Assembly (NCBI RefSeq): GCF_001010285.1
Contig: NZ_CP011104.1
Coordinates: 2,728,001 to 2,792,000, forward strand
DNA length: 64,000 nucleotides
Direction of reading: 5' to 3'
Source: Photorhabdus thracensis
GTDB lineage: Bacteria; Pseudomonadota; Gammaproteobacteria; Enterobacterales; Enterobacteriaceae
Both the position numbers and the translations under genes were made by a program. The notes beneath the pieces are model-generated. The model was not told the origin of the DNA and ran no database searches. It was given only the letters and a program-made list of their open reading frames with translations. Positions 9,527 through 18,983 of the stretch are shown here, piece after piece. Within the stretch, counting starts at the first letter, position 1. Every line of letters begins with the position of its first letter.

Positions 9527-10597
9527 CTATAACTTATCAAGAGCGGTGGCTCTGATATTAGGGATTATTTTTAGCCTGTTATCCATACAAATAACAGGCT
9601 GCCCAAAGTCAGTGATTGAATTTAACTTGATGCTTGAAAAAGTGACCTCAACCCTTTTGCGACACCCTCTATTAAGCGGGTTCACTGTCGGCTTTTCTCC
9701 GTCATGTGAGTCTTTTAAATCTAAAGTTGGATTCTTGGTTTCAGAGTAGTTAACTACACAACGAAAACCGTAGCCCAGTGGAACAAGTTTTCCATTTTCA
9801 AACCAATCCTTATCCCGTGTAATAGTGGTACTGAATACTCCATCCCCCCCACTCATTCCCCGCATCACCTTTTTATTTCCATGTTCAGGGCCTTGCGGAT
9901 TATGCTCTGGAGAATGTTGGTAATAATCAGCTGAATACCAATCATTAACCCAATCGGTACCATTACCCATCATGTCGTACAATCCCAAGGGATTAGGTGG
10001 ATAAGAACCAACCGGACTAATTCTAGAAGCAAAATTCTCTTTATAACCATACTCGTTATTATTACTGGCAAAGATAAACAACTGTCCGCGGCTACGGGCT
10101 GCATACTCCCATTGCGCTTCTGTTGGTAAATCCACTTTCTTACCACTCATTTTTCCCAACCATTGGCAATAATCCTTGGCCTCCTGCCAATACACCGAAG
10201 CAGGATAATTATCTCCAGTACTTCGGTTGAGATATTCGTAGTCAGGATCTGAAGATTTCAAGTCATTATAGGATGCCGTTTTCGGTAATCCTAGAATCGC
10301 CCGATAACGGTTAAACTGCCCCCAAGTCACCTTATATTTTGCGATTTTAAAACTATCCAGCGTTACCTTATGTTCCGGCTTATTATCCATATCCAAGCTA
10401 TAGGGCAAATGTTCTGCTACCCGGCGACCAAAATCCCCCATCATAAAACTGCCACCTTCCACTGGCACCATTTCCGCCAGTACTTCTTTTACCAAAGACT
10501 GTTGTTCTGCCTGAACTTTATTTGTATCTTTACAACCCGCCAGTGTTAGTAATACCAAGCCAACTACTAAGGGATAACAGAGTATGCTTTTCATCAT
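9527..10597 (-). CDS. FGE-like lipoprotein, third copy, 3' end replaced by IS sequence
   Basis: A lipoprotein with lipobox LAGC and an FGE/SUMF1-type domain similar to its two downstream relatives (VPVEGGSFMMGDF, YWQEAKDYCQWLGK, TEAQWEYAARSRGQ, YGFRCVVN). Catalytic FGE cysteine context is missing. Native coding ends at about 9670 (VNPLN); the final 48 or so residues are read from the IS1182 end. Joining the flanks across the TATT duplication restores a short native tail, KQGVAKS, and a TGA overlapping the GTG start of the next lipoprotein. The start follows the effector stop directly (TAAATG), as expected for an effector-immunity pair. ATG at 10597 or the next codon may be used. Confidence 0.75.
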   Translation of the reverse strand: MMKSILCYPLVVGLVLLTLAGCKDTNKVQAEQQSLVKEVLAEMVPVEGGSFMMGDFGRRVAEHLPYSLDMDNKPEHKVTLDSFKIAKYKVTWGQFNRYRAILGLPKTASYNDLKSSDPDYEYLNRSTGDNYPASVYWQEAKDYCQWLGKMSGKKVDLPTEAQWEYAARSRGQLFIFASNNNEYGYKENFASRISPVGSYPPNPLGLYDMMGNGTDWVNDWYSADYYQHSPEHNPQGPEHGNKKVMRGMSGGDGVFSTTITRDKDWFENGKLVPLGYGFRCVVNYSETKNPTLDLKDSHDGEKPTVNPLNRGCRKRVEVTFSSIKLNSITDFGQPVICMDNRLKIIPNIRATALDKL

Positions 10598-12811
10598 TTA
10601 AATATTCCTCACATAACCGTGCTGCTCAATAACCACCTGTGTAATACTTTTAAACAACTCTGTGTTTACCGGTTTCAGCGGTTCATTTAAGTTTTTCGCC
10701 GCTTCCGCACTAGCAGGCAGCCAGTCATAAATATCTTTTAAATTTTTTGCATAATGGCTAGGTTCAATAATAACTTTGGCAGCAAAGGGAACAAACTTAT
10801 CACTACTCCCATAGACTCGTGGAGCTTCACCTCGGCCCAAAAAGGCAACCACTTTCGCCTCTCCCGCCTTCCAGTCATTTATTGCTACATCGGGATCTTT
10901 CCCTCCTTCACCCGGTACTTTATGCAAATTCTGCATGACATTTTCGTAGTCGCGTTTTGACTGCACCCATTTTAATACCGCCAATATTGCCCGTTTACGG
11001 GCACTGAATACCGTCATGAATTCACCCTTTAATTCACGGTTACTGGCTGGACTCGCTACTTCATCCCAGAAATTAGTTTCAATTAGCGCAGCAATCATTG
11101 CCCCTCGAGTTTCTGGTGGCGCATATTTCAGCACATCTCCCTGACTGTCATTAATCTTCTCCATTAACGCCACCCGTTTTTCTTTATCATTCCAAGATCG
11201 TTTCAAATCAGAGGTTAAGCCATTAATACTCTCAGCTATTACGGTTTCTCCCAGCTTCAATAACGGCATCATACAAAACGCGTAATAATGCTCCTCAGCC
11301 ATCAGCTCCAACATCTTCACATAATCCATATTGCGCAACATATAGGCCAGGCACGGCATAAACTCTTCCCATATCGCCTCGCCATCAATATCAAAACCGA
11401 CCGCTCCTTTAGCGCCAACACCCCAACACAGACCACCTTTGGCAACGACACGAATACGGCCATTCCGATAACTAAACGACACAATGCCACTGAAACCTTC
11501 ACCAACCTGTCCTGTAACACCAACACTCACTTTCGCCAGCGGCCGAAATTCCATTGGATTCTTTTCCGGGTTTTTCCACACCAGGCCACCACTGACATTG
11601 GCACCGTACTCTGCCCCGACAAACATACTCAGCTCCCCTCCGCTATTCGATCCCTCCAACAGCTTGGAGACATCCACCTTGCGACGACCCGGTACACCAT
11701 TGCCATCCAGCGCCATTTGTACCGGCACCCCTTTCGCCACATCCCCTTTCAGGTTCACTCCCACCTCAATCCCCAAACTGGCTCCCACACTGCCCGATAG
11801 TGTCAACGTCAGGTCAAACCGCCACATTCCTAACACGCCCTCGCTGCCATCCTTGCGCGGATAACACAGCTTCACCCCTGTTCTGTCCGGTAGATAGAGC
11901 GTTGCTCTGGTGCGAGATTCCGCCAGAGCAAAATTGGCATAAAAATTGGCTTTTCCTGAACCCTCCAACAGCCCCTTTATGCCATTTTTTGTGATTTCCA
12001 ACGGATTCAGTGAGGCTTTAACCCCGGCGCCGTAAGACCAGCGCATGAGTTGTGATTCCGAACTGAACGAAATGTGCTCCCCCTCATATGGCGACATTTT
12101 CAGGCTGTCATTCAGGTCCTGCGCCCATTGCCCCCAGACACCACTGTGATCATTAATCAGCTTTTTATCTATCACGGTTAATGAAGGTTTGAGTTTTTTA
12201 ATTTGCGACTCCAGTTTCTTCCCATCTATCTCCATTCGGGTACGGCTGTTGCCCTCTTTATCTGTATACGGCACTTCCCGTAAAAAGCTTTTACCGCCGC
12301 TTTTCTTATCCTGATCATTCAGCTTATAGCGCCGCCAGTGGCTTTTGATTTTGTCTGACCGGACATAGGTGTACTTGTAGCCCTGATACCCCTTATCCAT
12401 CGCGATCAGTTCAGTGATACCAATCGCGCTTTTTTTGGCGTTTTCATCCAGTAACGTGGTTTTAGGCAAGTTCTCCAGTGGACTTAATGTCTTCAATTGA
12501 TTATGCAGTCGATCACAAGCACCATTGAGTTCGTCATACGCCGCTTTAAGCTGCGCTTCATACCCATAAGCAGGCACCATTGTTTGTCTGGTACACTGTT
12601 CAGTCAGCGTATCCAACTTCAATTCAGCCTCAATGCGCTGTTCCACGCAGTGACTGAGAAAGTTATACTCTGCCTCCAAAGCATGGATATCTTCCTTATC
12701 CACAAAAATCAGCGTTTCACTGTCAGGGTGAAAATAAAGTGCAGGCTCTGCCTTTACGTGCACATCGGTGTTTTGTGGCTTTACAGCAGTTTTCCCGGTA
12801 GATACGGCCAT
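10598..12811 (-). CDS. putative VgrG-associated T6SS effector
   Basis: A 737-residue protein encoded directly downstream of vgrG and directly upstream of the FGE-like lipoproteins, the usual position of a T6SS cargo effector. The N-terminal third is charged and helical, with a likely coiled coil at about residues 40-130. Residues of roughly 250-500 are rich in Gly, Ser and small residues in alternating patterns (SGSVGASLGIEVGVNLKG, MFVGAEYGANVSGGLVW, LCWGVGAKGAVGFDIDG). This recalls the glycine-rich part of large T6SS effectors of the BTH_I2691/pore-forming type, from memory and unverified. The last 190 or so residues form a separate domain that is duplicated in the lipoprotein at 4367-5851. 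No signal peptide and no recognised catalytic motif are visible. Confidence 0.65.
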   Translation of the reverse strand: MAVSTGKTAVKPQNTDVHVKAEPALYFHPDSETLIFVDKEDIHALEAEYNFLSHCVEQRIEAELKLDTLTEQCTRQTMVPAYGYEAQLKAAYDELNGACDRLHNQLKTLSPLENLPKTTLLDENAKKSAIGITELIAMDKGYQGYKYTYVRSDKIKSHWRRYKLNDQDKKSGGKSFLREVPYTDKEGNSRTRMEIDGKKLESQIKKLKPSLTVIDKKLINDHSGVWGQWAQDLNDSLKMSPYEGEHISFSSESQLMRWSYGAGVKASLNPLEITKNGIKGLLEGSGKANFYANFALAESRTRATLYLPDRTGVKLCYPRKDGSEGVLGMWRFDLTLTLSGSVGASLGIEVGVNLKGDVAKGVPVQMALDGNGVPGRRKVDVSKLLEGSNSGGELSMFVGAEYGANVSGGLVWKNPEKNPMEFRPLAKVSVGVTGQVGEGFSGIVSFSYRNGRIRVVAKGGLCWGVGAKGAVGFDIDGEAIWEEFMPCLAYMLRNMDYVKMLELMAEEHYYAFCMMPLLKLGETVIAESINGLTSDLKRSWNDKEKRVALMEKINDSQGDVLKYAPPETRGAMIAALIETNFWDEVASPASNRELKGEFMTVFSARKRAILAVLKWVQSKRDYENVMQNLHKVPGEGGKDPDVAINDWKAGEAKVVAFLGRGEAPRVYGSSDKFVPFAAKVIIEPSHYAKNLKDIYDWLPASAEAAKNLNEPLKPVNTELFKSITQVVIEQHGYVRNI

Positions 12812-12831
12812 AAGATTTTCCTCTCAGAAAC

Positions 12832-15312
12832 TTAAAAATGTTCGATATTCAGCTTGTCCGGCATCACCGTATGGATCTCAACAGTTTTACCGTTTTCATC
12901 ACTCCTCCCTTCAAATACCTGTCCATCGGAAGTGGTAATGCGATAACGCTTATGAGGTAGAATTTGCCCGCTATCTTGATCCTTCAAAGTGAAAAACCCA
13001 CTAAAACCCGGTGATAAAGCCGGCGGCGGCGCATTAAAATTCGTGGCTCCCATCACTTGTACGTTGGACGTTTTCAGCAGTATGTTGCCGGGACAACCCA
13101 ATTCGATATTGCCGTCTTTAATCCGAATATAACCCCCGCCACTGGTCAGCAAGATTTCCTGACTGGCGCTAACCGTGACTTTTCCCTCCACACTGGTAAT
13201 ATCAACATCCTTTTTCGCCAGTGTGGATAACCCATCGTCCTGCGCCTGTATCTCCAGTTTTCCCTGATGGGCAAATAATTTCATGCCGGACTTTTGCGCA
13301 AACAGATTCACCGACTCACCGCCAACAGCCGTAATGTCTTTTAATGCACTGATATCCGCATTTTTTCCCGCGATCACTCCGACACTGCTGTGACCCGATG
13401 CCACCCTGACCGTCTTAGGGCTGATAATCCCTATTCCTTGTGGCGCATGCATCAGTATTCCCGGCTTTTTCAACCCTGCCAGCGTCTGGTTAAGTGCAGC
13501 CTGTCCCGCAGAATCTCCCGGTTTACCCTGGCCGATCTCTGCCGCCTGCGATAATGATTTAGCGATAGACAATGCGGTTTCTAACTGTTCGATCACTGCC
13601 GACATCTCCAGTTGCTGTCCTGAAGCTTTGGTCTGCTCATCCGCACTGATAAATAACCCTTTCCCGGCACGAATAGTTCCCCAGTCGTCGGTTCGCAGCT
13701 CAAAACCTTCACCGCGTTTATTCGGATGCGGTCTCTGCCTATCCACCAGATGACCCAGATTAAGCTGGCTTTTACCCCCGTACTCGGTACTCAGTTTGAT
13801 GTGTTCTTTGCCGCGCTCATCGTCCATGCGCAGTTTGTTGTTAGCCGGTGTACGCAGCACATTGCGTTTGTAGTTGTAGCGGGTCACATGATCTTCATGC
13901 CGCGAGTCATGCAACGCATGGGCGATATAGGGCCGGTCCGGGTTGCCCTGTTCAAACGCCACCGCCACCTCCGTCCCCTGAACCAAAGGCCAGTGGAAAC
14001 CGTAGGCGCTGCCCGCATACGGGCGGGCTAACCGTACCCACAGGCTTTCTCCTCCCAGCGGCCATTCATCCAAATCAAAATCAAATTTGATGCGGTAACG
14101 CCCCATCTTATCGATATGACCGTAGGTGTCGTTCGGCCAGTCACTGGTCACCCGCGCCGGCACGGTTCCCGCAATGACGGGCCGGGCTATCAGGGCTGGC
14201 CGGTAGCTCATCATTTCGCTGTAGGGAATACCACTGAAACTGACCAGGTAGTTGCTGTCCCGCCGCGCGCTGCTTTGGGTTGACACGATCAATAGCCCTT
14301 TCTTCAACACCGTCGGGCTTTCTCCTGTCACTTCCAGTACCTGGCCCGGCGCTAAGAGCGGCGACGAGCTTTTGCCACAAATGATGTGCTGACGGCACAA
14401 ATCGCGCTCATGATGCAGTCGGGCATAAAATGCCGCCGTTTCCACCTGTGGCCGGATCTTTTCACCCTGAGTCAGAAAGTGGTCACCATAGCGATAAACC
14501 TCGCCTTCCGTCGTCGTATCCCGTTCCCGTGTGACCTGAAATTGCAGGTCACTCCCCACTTCCCGGTAGTTGTAGTCACGCACTTTCACTCCCTGCGTGA
14601 CCACCTGATGTTCAACATGCAAGCCCCACACCGAGTCATTCGCGTTGTGATTCATCCCTGCCGGGTTATGCAACGGCAACAGCACGTCGTACTGATAATT
14701 GCGCTGATTATCACCAAACCGGACCACGGTAATACCCAGACGGCTGTCCACATCGAAGCGGTACCAGATCCCCACCTCCGCCAAGATACGATGCACAAAA
14801 TCCAGATCACTCTCTTGCCACTGCACGACCAGTTCCCGCTTTGGGTAATCCTGAGCCAGTGTGAACAGAAAATCCTGCCCCCGGAAAGCGTGTCGTTCAC
14901 GCAAGATCTTTTCCACAATGTCCGGGACCGACTGGTTCTGGTAAATCGCACAACGGCGGGTATGACGCAGCAGCGCCAGATACGGCTCCAGACACACCTG
15001 ATAGTGCGTTTCATCCCGCGAAGTGGAGATCCGGTTAAAACGGGTAATCACCCCGTGTACCTTGCGCACCTGACCGGGATTATCCGGCGCCTGCAAGGTA
15101 AATGTCGCGGATTGCTTCAACATCACCACCGGGTCGATATCCCGTGTGGTACTGGTGAAATCAATGGTGTAGCGATACGGCGCGCATAAGTGTTCTTCCC
15201 CAGTGAAGCTGAAAACATCCAGCACCGCGTCACAACGCCGAACCTCAAGCTGGTAACGGGAGTGGCCTTGCAGCCACAGTTTGCCCGTTTGCCGTAATTG
15301 TTTATTCATCAT
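12832..15312 (-). CDS. vgrG: VgrG spike protein with C-terminal extension
   Basis: An 826-residue trimeric T6SS spike. It has a gp27-like N-terminal half, a gp5 OB-fold region around WPNDTYGHIDKMGRYRIKFDF (about residue 400), and a DUF2345 beta-helix (about residues 600-760). It ends in a short extension of about 60 residues (GFSGFFTLKD...YRITTSDGQVFEGRSDENGKT) that looks like a transthyretin-like beta-sandwich, a type of tail used to dock effectors. Its start overlaps the stop of the OmpA-family gene by 11 bases. The effector gene starts about 20 bases downstream. ATG at 15312 or the next codon may be the true start. Confidence 0.93.
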   Translation of the reverse strand: MMNKQLRQTGKLWLQGHSRYQLEVRRCDAVLDVFSFTGEEHLCAPYRYTIDFTSTTRDIDPVVMLKQSATFTLQAPDNPGQVRKVHGVITRFNRISTSRDETHYQVCLEPYLALLRHTRRCAIYQNQSVPDIVEKILRERHAFRGQDFLFTLAQDYPKRELVVQWQESDLDFVHRILAEVGIWYRFDVDSRLGITVVRFGDNQRNYQYDVLLPLHNPAGMNHNANDSVWGLHVEHQVVTQGVKVRDYNYREVGSDLQFQVTRERDTTTEGEVYRYGDHFLTQGEKIRPQVETAAFYARLHHERDLCRQHIICGKSSSPLLAPGQVLEVTGESPTVLKKGLLIVSTQSSARRDSNYLVSFSGIPYSEMMSYRPALIARPVIAGTVPARVTSDWPNDTYGHIDKMGRYRIKFDFDLDEWPLGGESLWVRLARPYAGSAYGFHWPLVQGTEVAVAFEQGNPDRPYIAHALHDSRHEDHVTRYNYKRNVLRTPANNKLRMDDERGKEHIKLSTEYGGKSQLNLGHLVDRQRPHPNKRGEGFELRTDDWGTIRAGKGLFISADEQTKASGQQLEMSAVIEQLETALSIAKSLSQAAEIGQGKPGDSAGQAALNQTLAGLKKPGILMHAPQGIGIISPKTVRVASGHSSVGVIAGKNADISALKDITAVGGESVNLFAQKSGMKLFAHQGKLEIQAQDDGLSTLAKKDVDITSVEGKVTVSASQEILLTSGGGYIRIKDGNIELGCPGNILLKTSNVQVMGATNFNAPPPALSPGFSGFFTLKDQDSGQILPHKRYRITTSDGQVFEGRSDENGKTVEIHTVMPDKLNIEHF

Positions 15313-16978
15313 TCGCTTTCCCCGGAATCAGGCTGATTTCAACTCTGCGGTTGGCCGCTCGCCCCGCAATCGTTGAATTGGTGGCGATCGGCTGTGCGGC
15401 TCCCTCACCTCGTACGGTGAAACAAGCAGGTGACCTATCGCTAGCTTGTAATATCCAGTCGCGTACCGCTTCTGCCCGCGCTAGTGACAGCGCCTGGTTT
15501 TTTGCAGTATCACCCGTGGAATCGGTATAGCCTGTTATCACTATCATCCAACCGGGTTTAGCGTTGATATCACTCAACGCATTCACCAAGGCTTTGACAG
15601 ACCCCGCTTTAAGGCGTGACTGCCCAGGATCAAACAGTGATAAACTGTTAAGCGTTAACGTCTGCGCCTTATCGTTCTTCGGCAAAGCAGGTGGTGGCGC
15701 TAGCAATACCGCCTGGTTGATCGCCTTCATCAGAGGCATATAGAGGCGATCGCCTAAATAAAGCCCTAATCCCAAACGCACCGGCACACCATCACGCTGG
15801 TATTTTTCCAGCAATGCGGCATCAAGCCTGAGCTGATGGTAAGCCTGTGCCTGGGTACGATGATCTGTCATGCCGATGGCGTGATAGTGTTGTAAATCAC
15901 TGCGTATATGACGCAACAGACGCTGGTTATTCCAGGCGCTGGCCGTTAAGGACAGGCAAGTAAACCCGGTCAGCAAGCCGATAGCCCAAACCCCCGCACG
16001 CCGTCGTGGTGTATCGCCGTTATGACGAGGCAACAAGCGCAGCATGGCATCAGGAAATGGCGGTGCGATCACCGTCCCCGATAGGCTGTGACTGATGCTG
16101 GGTAAGGTGGTGCGGGAAATCAGCCATTGAGTCCACAGGTTGTTTGCCAGCGGAGTTTGTGGCAAAAACATCAACGCCATGGCAATGGGATAGCAGGTCT
16201 GGCTGACAGACTCCTGCGATTGGCACTCACTCAGGACGTTTTCCGCCATCCAACGCTGCCATGCCGCCACCGCAATCACCTGTTGCAAACGCGCCGTACG
16301 TTGTGGCCTCTCTCCTTCGGTCAACCAAATATTCATGCCAACAGCAGAGTGTTCCTGACTCCATACCGTCATCATCGGACTCTCTGCCTGCAATTCGAAC
16401 CACGGGCTGATATCGCCATCAAGATAGCCGGCAATCAGCATCGGTGTACGACATGCGGTCAATTGAGCCACCCTGGCAACCTGATAGCGAAACTCCCGAA
16501 TTTGTGCCACCATCACCGGCTGATCGCGTTGCTGCTCAGGAAAGAGTGTCAGTAACACGCTGATTTGAGCGCCCCAGTCCGGTCTGACGGCAATGATGGC
16601 CTCTGCTAATGTGGCTATCTCATTTCGCCGGGATGCACAGATAAAACAGCCTTGTGGGGTGATGCGAACCAATTCCCCGGCAAACAGAGTTGCCACATTT
16701 TCCCCACAAGTCAGTATCACCGGCTGATGCCAGACGGCAGGTGGCAGTTCTGCCAACAAACGACGGAGACTTTCCTGGCCGGGCACCTCACGCATAGCAC
16801 GTCCTGCTTGCCACCATGCAATCATCGCGACGATGAGGATCACCCCCAACCCCAGTGCAACAGACATGCTCCCTAACGGGAAGAAAAACCGGCATAGCAT
16901 CGCCGCCAGAACGCAAGCCAAAAGCCACAGTGCTCGTTTGAATACGCAACTCAACGTTCTCTCCTTAGCCTTGCCCAA
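15302..16978 (-). CDS. T6SS OmpA-family peptidoglycan-anchoring protein (TagL-like)
   Basis: A 558-residue protein with two N-terminal transmembrane segments (about residues 14-55), a third near residue 335 (GVWAIGLLTGFTCLSLTA), and a C-terminal OmpA-like peptidoglycan-binding domain at about residues 440-555. OmpA motifs visible include FDPGQSRLK, TGYTDSTGDTAKNQALSLARA and AANRRVEIS. In T6SS loci such proteins fix the membrane complex to the cell wall. It overlaps tssL upstream by 14 bases and vgrG downstream by 11, consistent with translational coupling. The family is recognised; the exact ortholog name is uncertain. Confidence 0.85.
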   Translation of the reverse strand: MGKAKERTLSCVFKRALWLLACVLAAMLCRFFFPLGSMSVALGLGVILIVAMIAWWQAGRAMREVPGQESLRRLLAELPPAVWHQPVILTCGENVATLFAGELVRITPQGCFICASRRNEIATLAEAIIAVRPDWGAQISVLLTLFPEQQRDQPVMVAQIREFRYQVARVAQLTACRTPMLIAGYLDGDISPWFELQAESPMMTVWSQEHSAVGMNIWLTEGERPQRTARLQQVIAVAAWQRWMAENVLSECQSQESVSQTCYPIAMALMFLPQTPLANNLWTQWLISRTTLPSISHSLSGTVIAPPFPDAMLRLLPRHNGDTPRRRAGVWAIGLLTGFTCLSLTASAWNNQRLLRHIRSDLQHYHAIGMTDHRTQAQAYHQLRLDAALLEKYQRDGVPVRLGLGLYLGDRLYMPLMKAINQAVLLAPPPALPKNDKAQTLTLNSLSLFDPGQSRLKAGSVKALVNALSDINAKPGWMIVITGYTDSTGDTAKNQALSLARAEAVRDWILQASDRSPACFTVRGEGAAQPIATNSTIAGRAANRRVEISLIPGKANDE

Positions 16979-17615
16979 CAGACAGACATTGCTGAAGATA
17001 GAGATGCAGACCCAACCACATCAACGCCACGACGACGACAGACAGGCCGCCCCAAAACCACGGGGAACATGAACGCCAGCACCGGCCTTGATGGCGACGC
17101 CCATTTACCCGGATTGCCTGATGGGGTTGCACCACCATAACGCCAGCACGCTGAGTCAATTCATCCAATAATGACTGGCGTTCCTGGGCAATATGCGCAA
17201 GGTCTTCCCCTTGAAATCCGAGCGCCAATATGCGTTGGAAACAGGCCAGCACCAACTGAGAGGGTTGCGGTTGATTCAACACATGGCGTATACGTTCAAA
17301 CAACCACTCCCCTGCATAATGGGTATTAAAAAACTGCGCCTGCAACGGTGTTTTCAACCAGATTTCATAACCGTTATCCTGAACCGGACGTCTCAATACG
17401 GTTTCATCCAGCAACGCACACAAGGCGTACATCATCTGATTGATGTTGTCTTCACTCACATCCCCTTCATTTAATCGCTGCCGGGCGGTCTCTATCAATT
17501 CAATCCCTTTTTGATATAACGCCTCACCGTGTGTCGATTCATCACCGTTTTTCAGCGCAATCACCCAGACTTCAATGTCAAGCATCAAATCATCAATTGA
17601 GATCACTTTATTCAT
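16965..17615 (-). CDS. tssL: TssL (DotU-like) T6SS membrane-complex protein
   Basis: A 216-residue DotU/ImpK-family inner-membrane protein with a cytoplasmic helical hook domain and a single C-terminal transmembrane segment (WGGLSVVVVALMWLGLHLYL). Typical blocks YALCALLDETVL (about residue 65) and GEWLFERI (about residue 102) are present. It partners TssM and recruits the baseplate. Its start overlaps the tssK stop by four bases. The length fits the short form without a fused OmpA domain, which is instead the next gene. Confidence 0.93.
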   Translation of the reverse strand: MNKVISIDDLMLDIEVWVIALKNGDESTHGEALYQKGIELIETARQRLNEGDVSEDNINQMMYALCALLDETVLRRPVQDNGYEIWLKTPLQAQFFNTHYAGEWLFERIRHVLNQPQPSQLVLACFQRILALGFQGEDLAHIAQERQSLLDELTQRAGVMVVQPHQAIRVNGRRHQGRCWRSCSPWFWGGLSVVVVALMWLGLHLYLQQCLSVGQG

Positions 17616-18973
17616 GAGCGCAGTACCGCAAACAGTTCTAACTGAATACCCGATAATGTGCCGGGTACATAGAAAGCACAGCTACCCGCTTCCAGCATGG
17701 CTTTAGCCAACGGGTTATTCAGATCGAAAGCAAAATATTGGTTTTCCAGCCGCAGTGGGATCGCCGCCGGCACATGACTAAGCGGATGTAAAGGGATCCC
17801 CCTCAATGCCTGATTAATCAGCCGGTTAATATCATCAGGGGCACCCACTTTGCACAATTGTGGAAACTGGGTTTGCAGTAAGTGCGCCGGCATTGACGAT
17901 CGTACAGAGAGATAGAAATCGGCTTCTTCTCGTAGACGTCTATCGTGAAGTGAGGCTTTCCACTGATTTTCGCGCACCACTTCCAGTTCAATAGCCACCA
18001 CCCTGGATGGCAGGCTGGCTTCCAGTAAGGTGCTGATAAGCCGCATCAACGGCGGGAGAACATCACTTAATTGATCGTGTTTATAATGCGGGATGACATC
18101 AAGATCATGATCCAGAGAGAACGTGAGCAACGCGCCGGCCAACTTGACCAGTTCACGGTAGATGATTTCCGGGTGCAGTGCAGGAGCAGCATTAAACCCA
18201 TTCAACACCGGCTCATAGCTGTTGAGCGCATTGAGCAACCAGAACAATGACACATCAGCAACAGCAAAATCCGCCATTCGTTCATTACTCTCGCGGCGCA
18301 TCCCCATCAGACGACTGCGTTTAGTACGTAGCTGCATGAGCAGCAGATCGAGCTGTTCCAGTAGTGGCGGATGAGCAGCGAAAGAAATCAGCGGAGGAAT
18401 AAAGCGGTTATCGAGTTTCCAACCCGCTTTCTCATCACGCACCAGACGGGCCAGAGGACACGTTTGGTAAGCCTCATTTTCGTCATGGGCAAAGCGCAAG
18501 GACAGTGCATGGCGCTCAACCGCAATGGACTCACACGTACTGCCGTACCGGTCCTGCACCTCAACCCATTCCTGCTGATAACGTAGCGGTGTCTGGCTCG
18601 GTACCATCGCCTCACTGCTCTGACGACAGTTTCCCCCATTGGCGTGCTCCAGGGGTAACGCGAGTAATACCTCGACGGTACTCAACTCATCGGGAATGAT
18701 TTGCTGCAAATCACAAGCCGCAGGCAAATTATCCGCGTGATCGGTATCAATCAGTGTGCCATCCTGTAAACGGACTCGGAGATGTTGAACTTTCAGGCGA
18801 CCTAAGCGCAGTGCATCCTGATCAAACTGAATGTTATCTATCCCCCAAGGGTGGATCACCCCCAAACGAGCAACACAATTGTTAGTCAACACCTCCCAGC
18901 GTACCTGTTGCTGAAATTGTTGCGGCGACAAAAAGGTATCCTCAATCCAAAGAGGACGTAAAATTCTCATCAT
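17612..18973 (-). CDS. tssK: TssK baseplate adaptor
   Basis: A 453-residue ImpJ/VasE-family protein that connects the T6SS baseplate to the membrane complex. The N-terminal WIEDTFLSPQQFQQQ and the conserved LMGMRRESNER segment (about residue 225) support the family, and the length is normal. Two adjacent ATG codons (18973 and 18970) follow AGGAG; the second has the better spacing. A tandem 8-base repeat lies upstream, between this gene and tssC. Confidence 0.93.
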   Translation of the reverse strand: MMRILRPLWIEDTFLSPQQFQQQVRWEVLTNNCVARLGVIHPWGIDNIQFDQDALRLGRLKVQHLRVRLQDGTLIDTDHADNLPAACDLQQIIPDELSTVEVLLALPLEHANGGNCRQSSEAMVPSQTPLRYQQEWVEVQDRYGSTCESIAVERHALSLRFAHDENEAYQTCPLARLVRDEKAGWKLDNRFIPPLISFAAHPPLLEQLDLLLMQLRTKRSRLMGMRRESNERMADFAVADVSLFWLLNALNSYEPVLNGFNAAPALHPEIIYRELVKLAGALLTFSLDHDLDVIPHYKHDQLSDVLPPLMRLISTLLEASLPSRVVAIELEVVRENQWKASLHDRRLREEADFYLSVRSSMPAHLLQTQFPQLCKVGAPDDINRLINQALRGIPLHPLSHVPAAIPLRLENQYFAFDLNNPLAKAMLEAGSCAFYVPGTLSGIQLELFAVLRS

Positions 18974-18983
18974 AATCTCCTGG

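Larger units (their letters stand above)
6789..9669 (+). mobile_element. IS1182-family element, copy 1, interrupted by IS256-family element
   Basis: Left end GAGGGTGTCGCAAAAGG and its inverted copy at 9653-9669 bound the element. A 4-base target duplication TATT flanks it (6785-6788 and 9670-9673). Subtracting the nested insertion (8187-9483 plus its 8-base duplication) leaves 1576 bases, the same length as the intact twin at 43057-44632, and the compared stretches look identical. It inserted in the last codons of the FGE-like lipoprotein gene at 9527-10597. Confidence 0.9.

Noticed and set aside
4367-10597. The three FGE-like lipoproteins as genuine sulfatase-activating enzymes
   Set aside because: The segment carrying the first catalytic cysteine is missing and no sulfatase gene is nearby.
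11288-11864. Two long plus-strand frames opposite the effector gene
   Set aside because: Low-complexity composition rich in Thr, Pro and His is expected from reading the GC-rich effector backwards.
14386-15189. Long plus-strand frame of 267 codons opposite vgrG
   Set aside because: It is antisense to a clear vgrG, has no ribosome-binding site of note, and its composition is that of a codon shadow.
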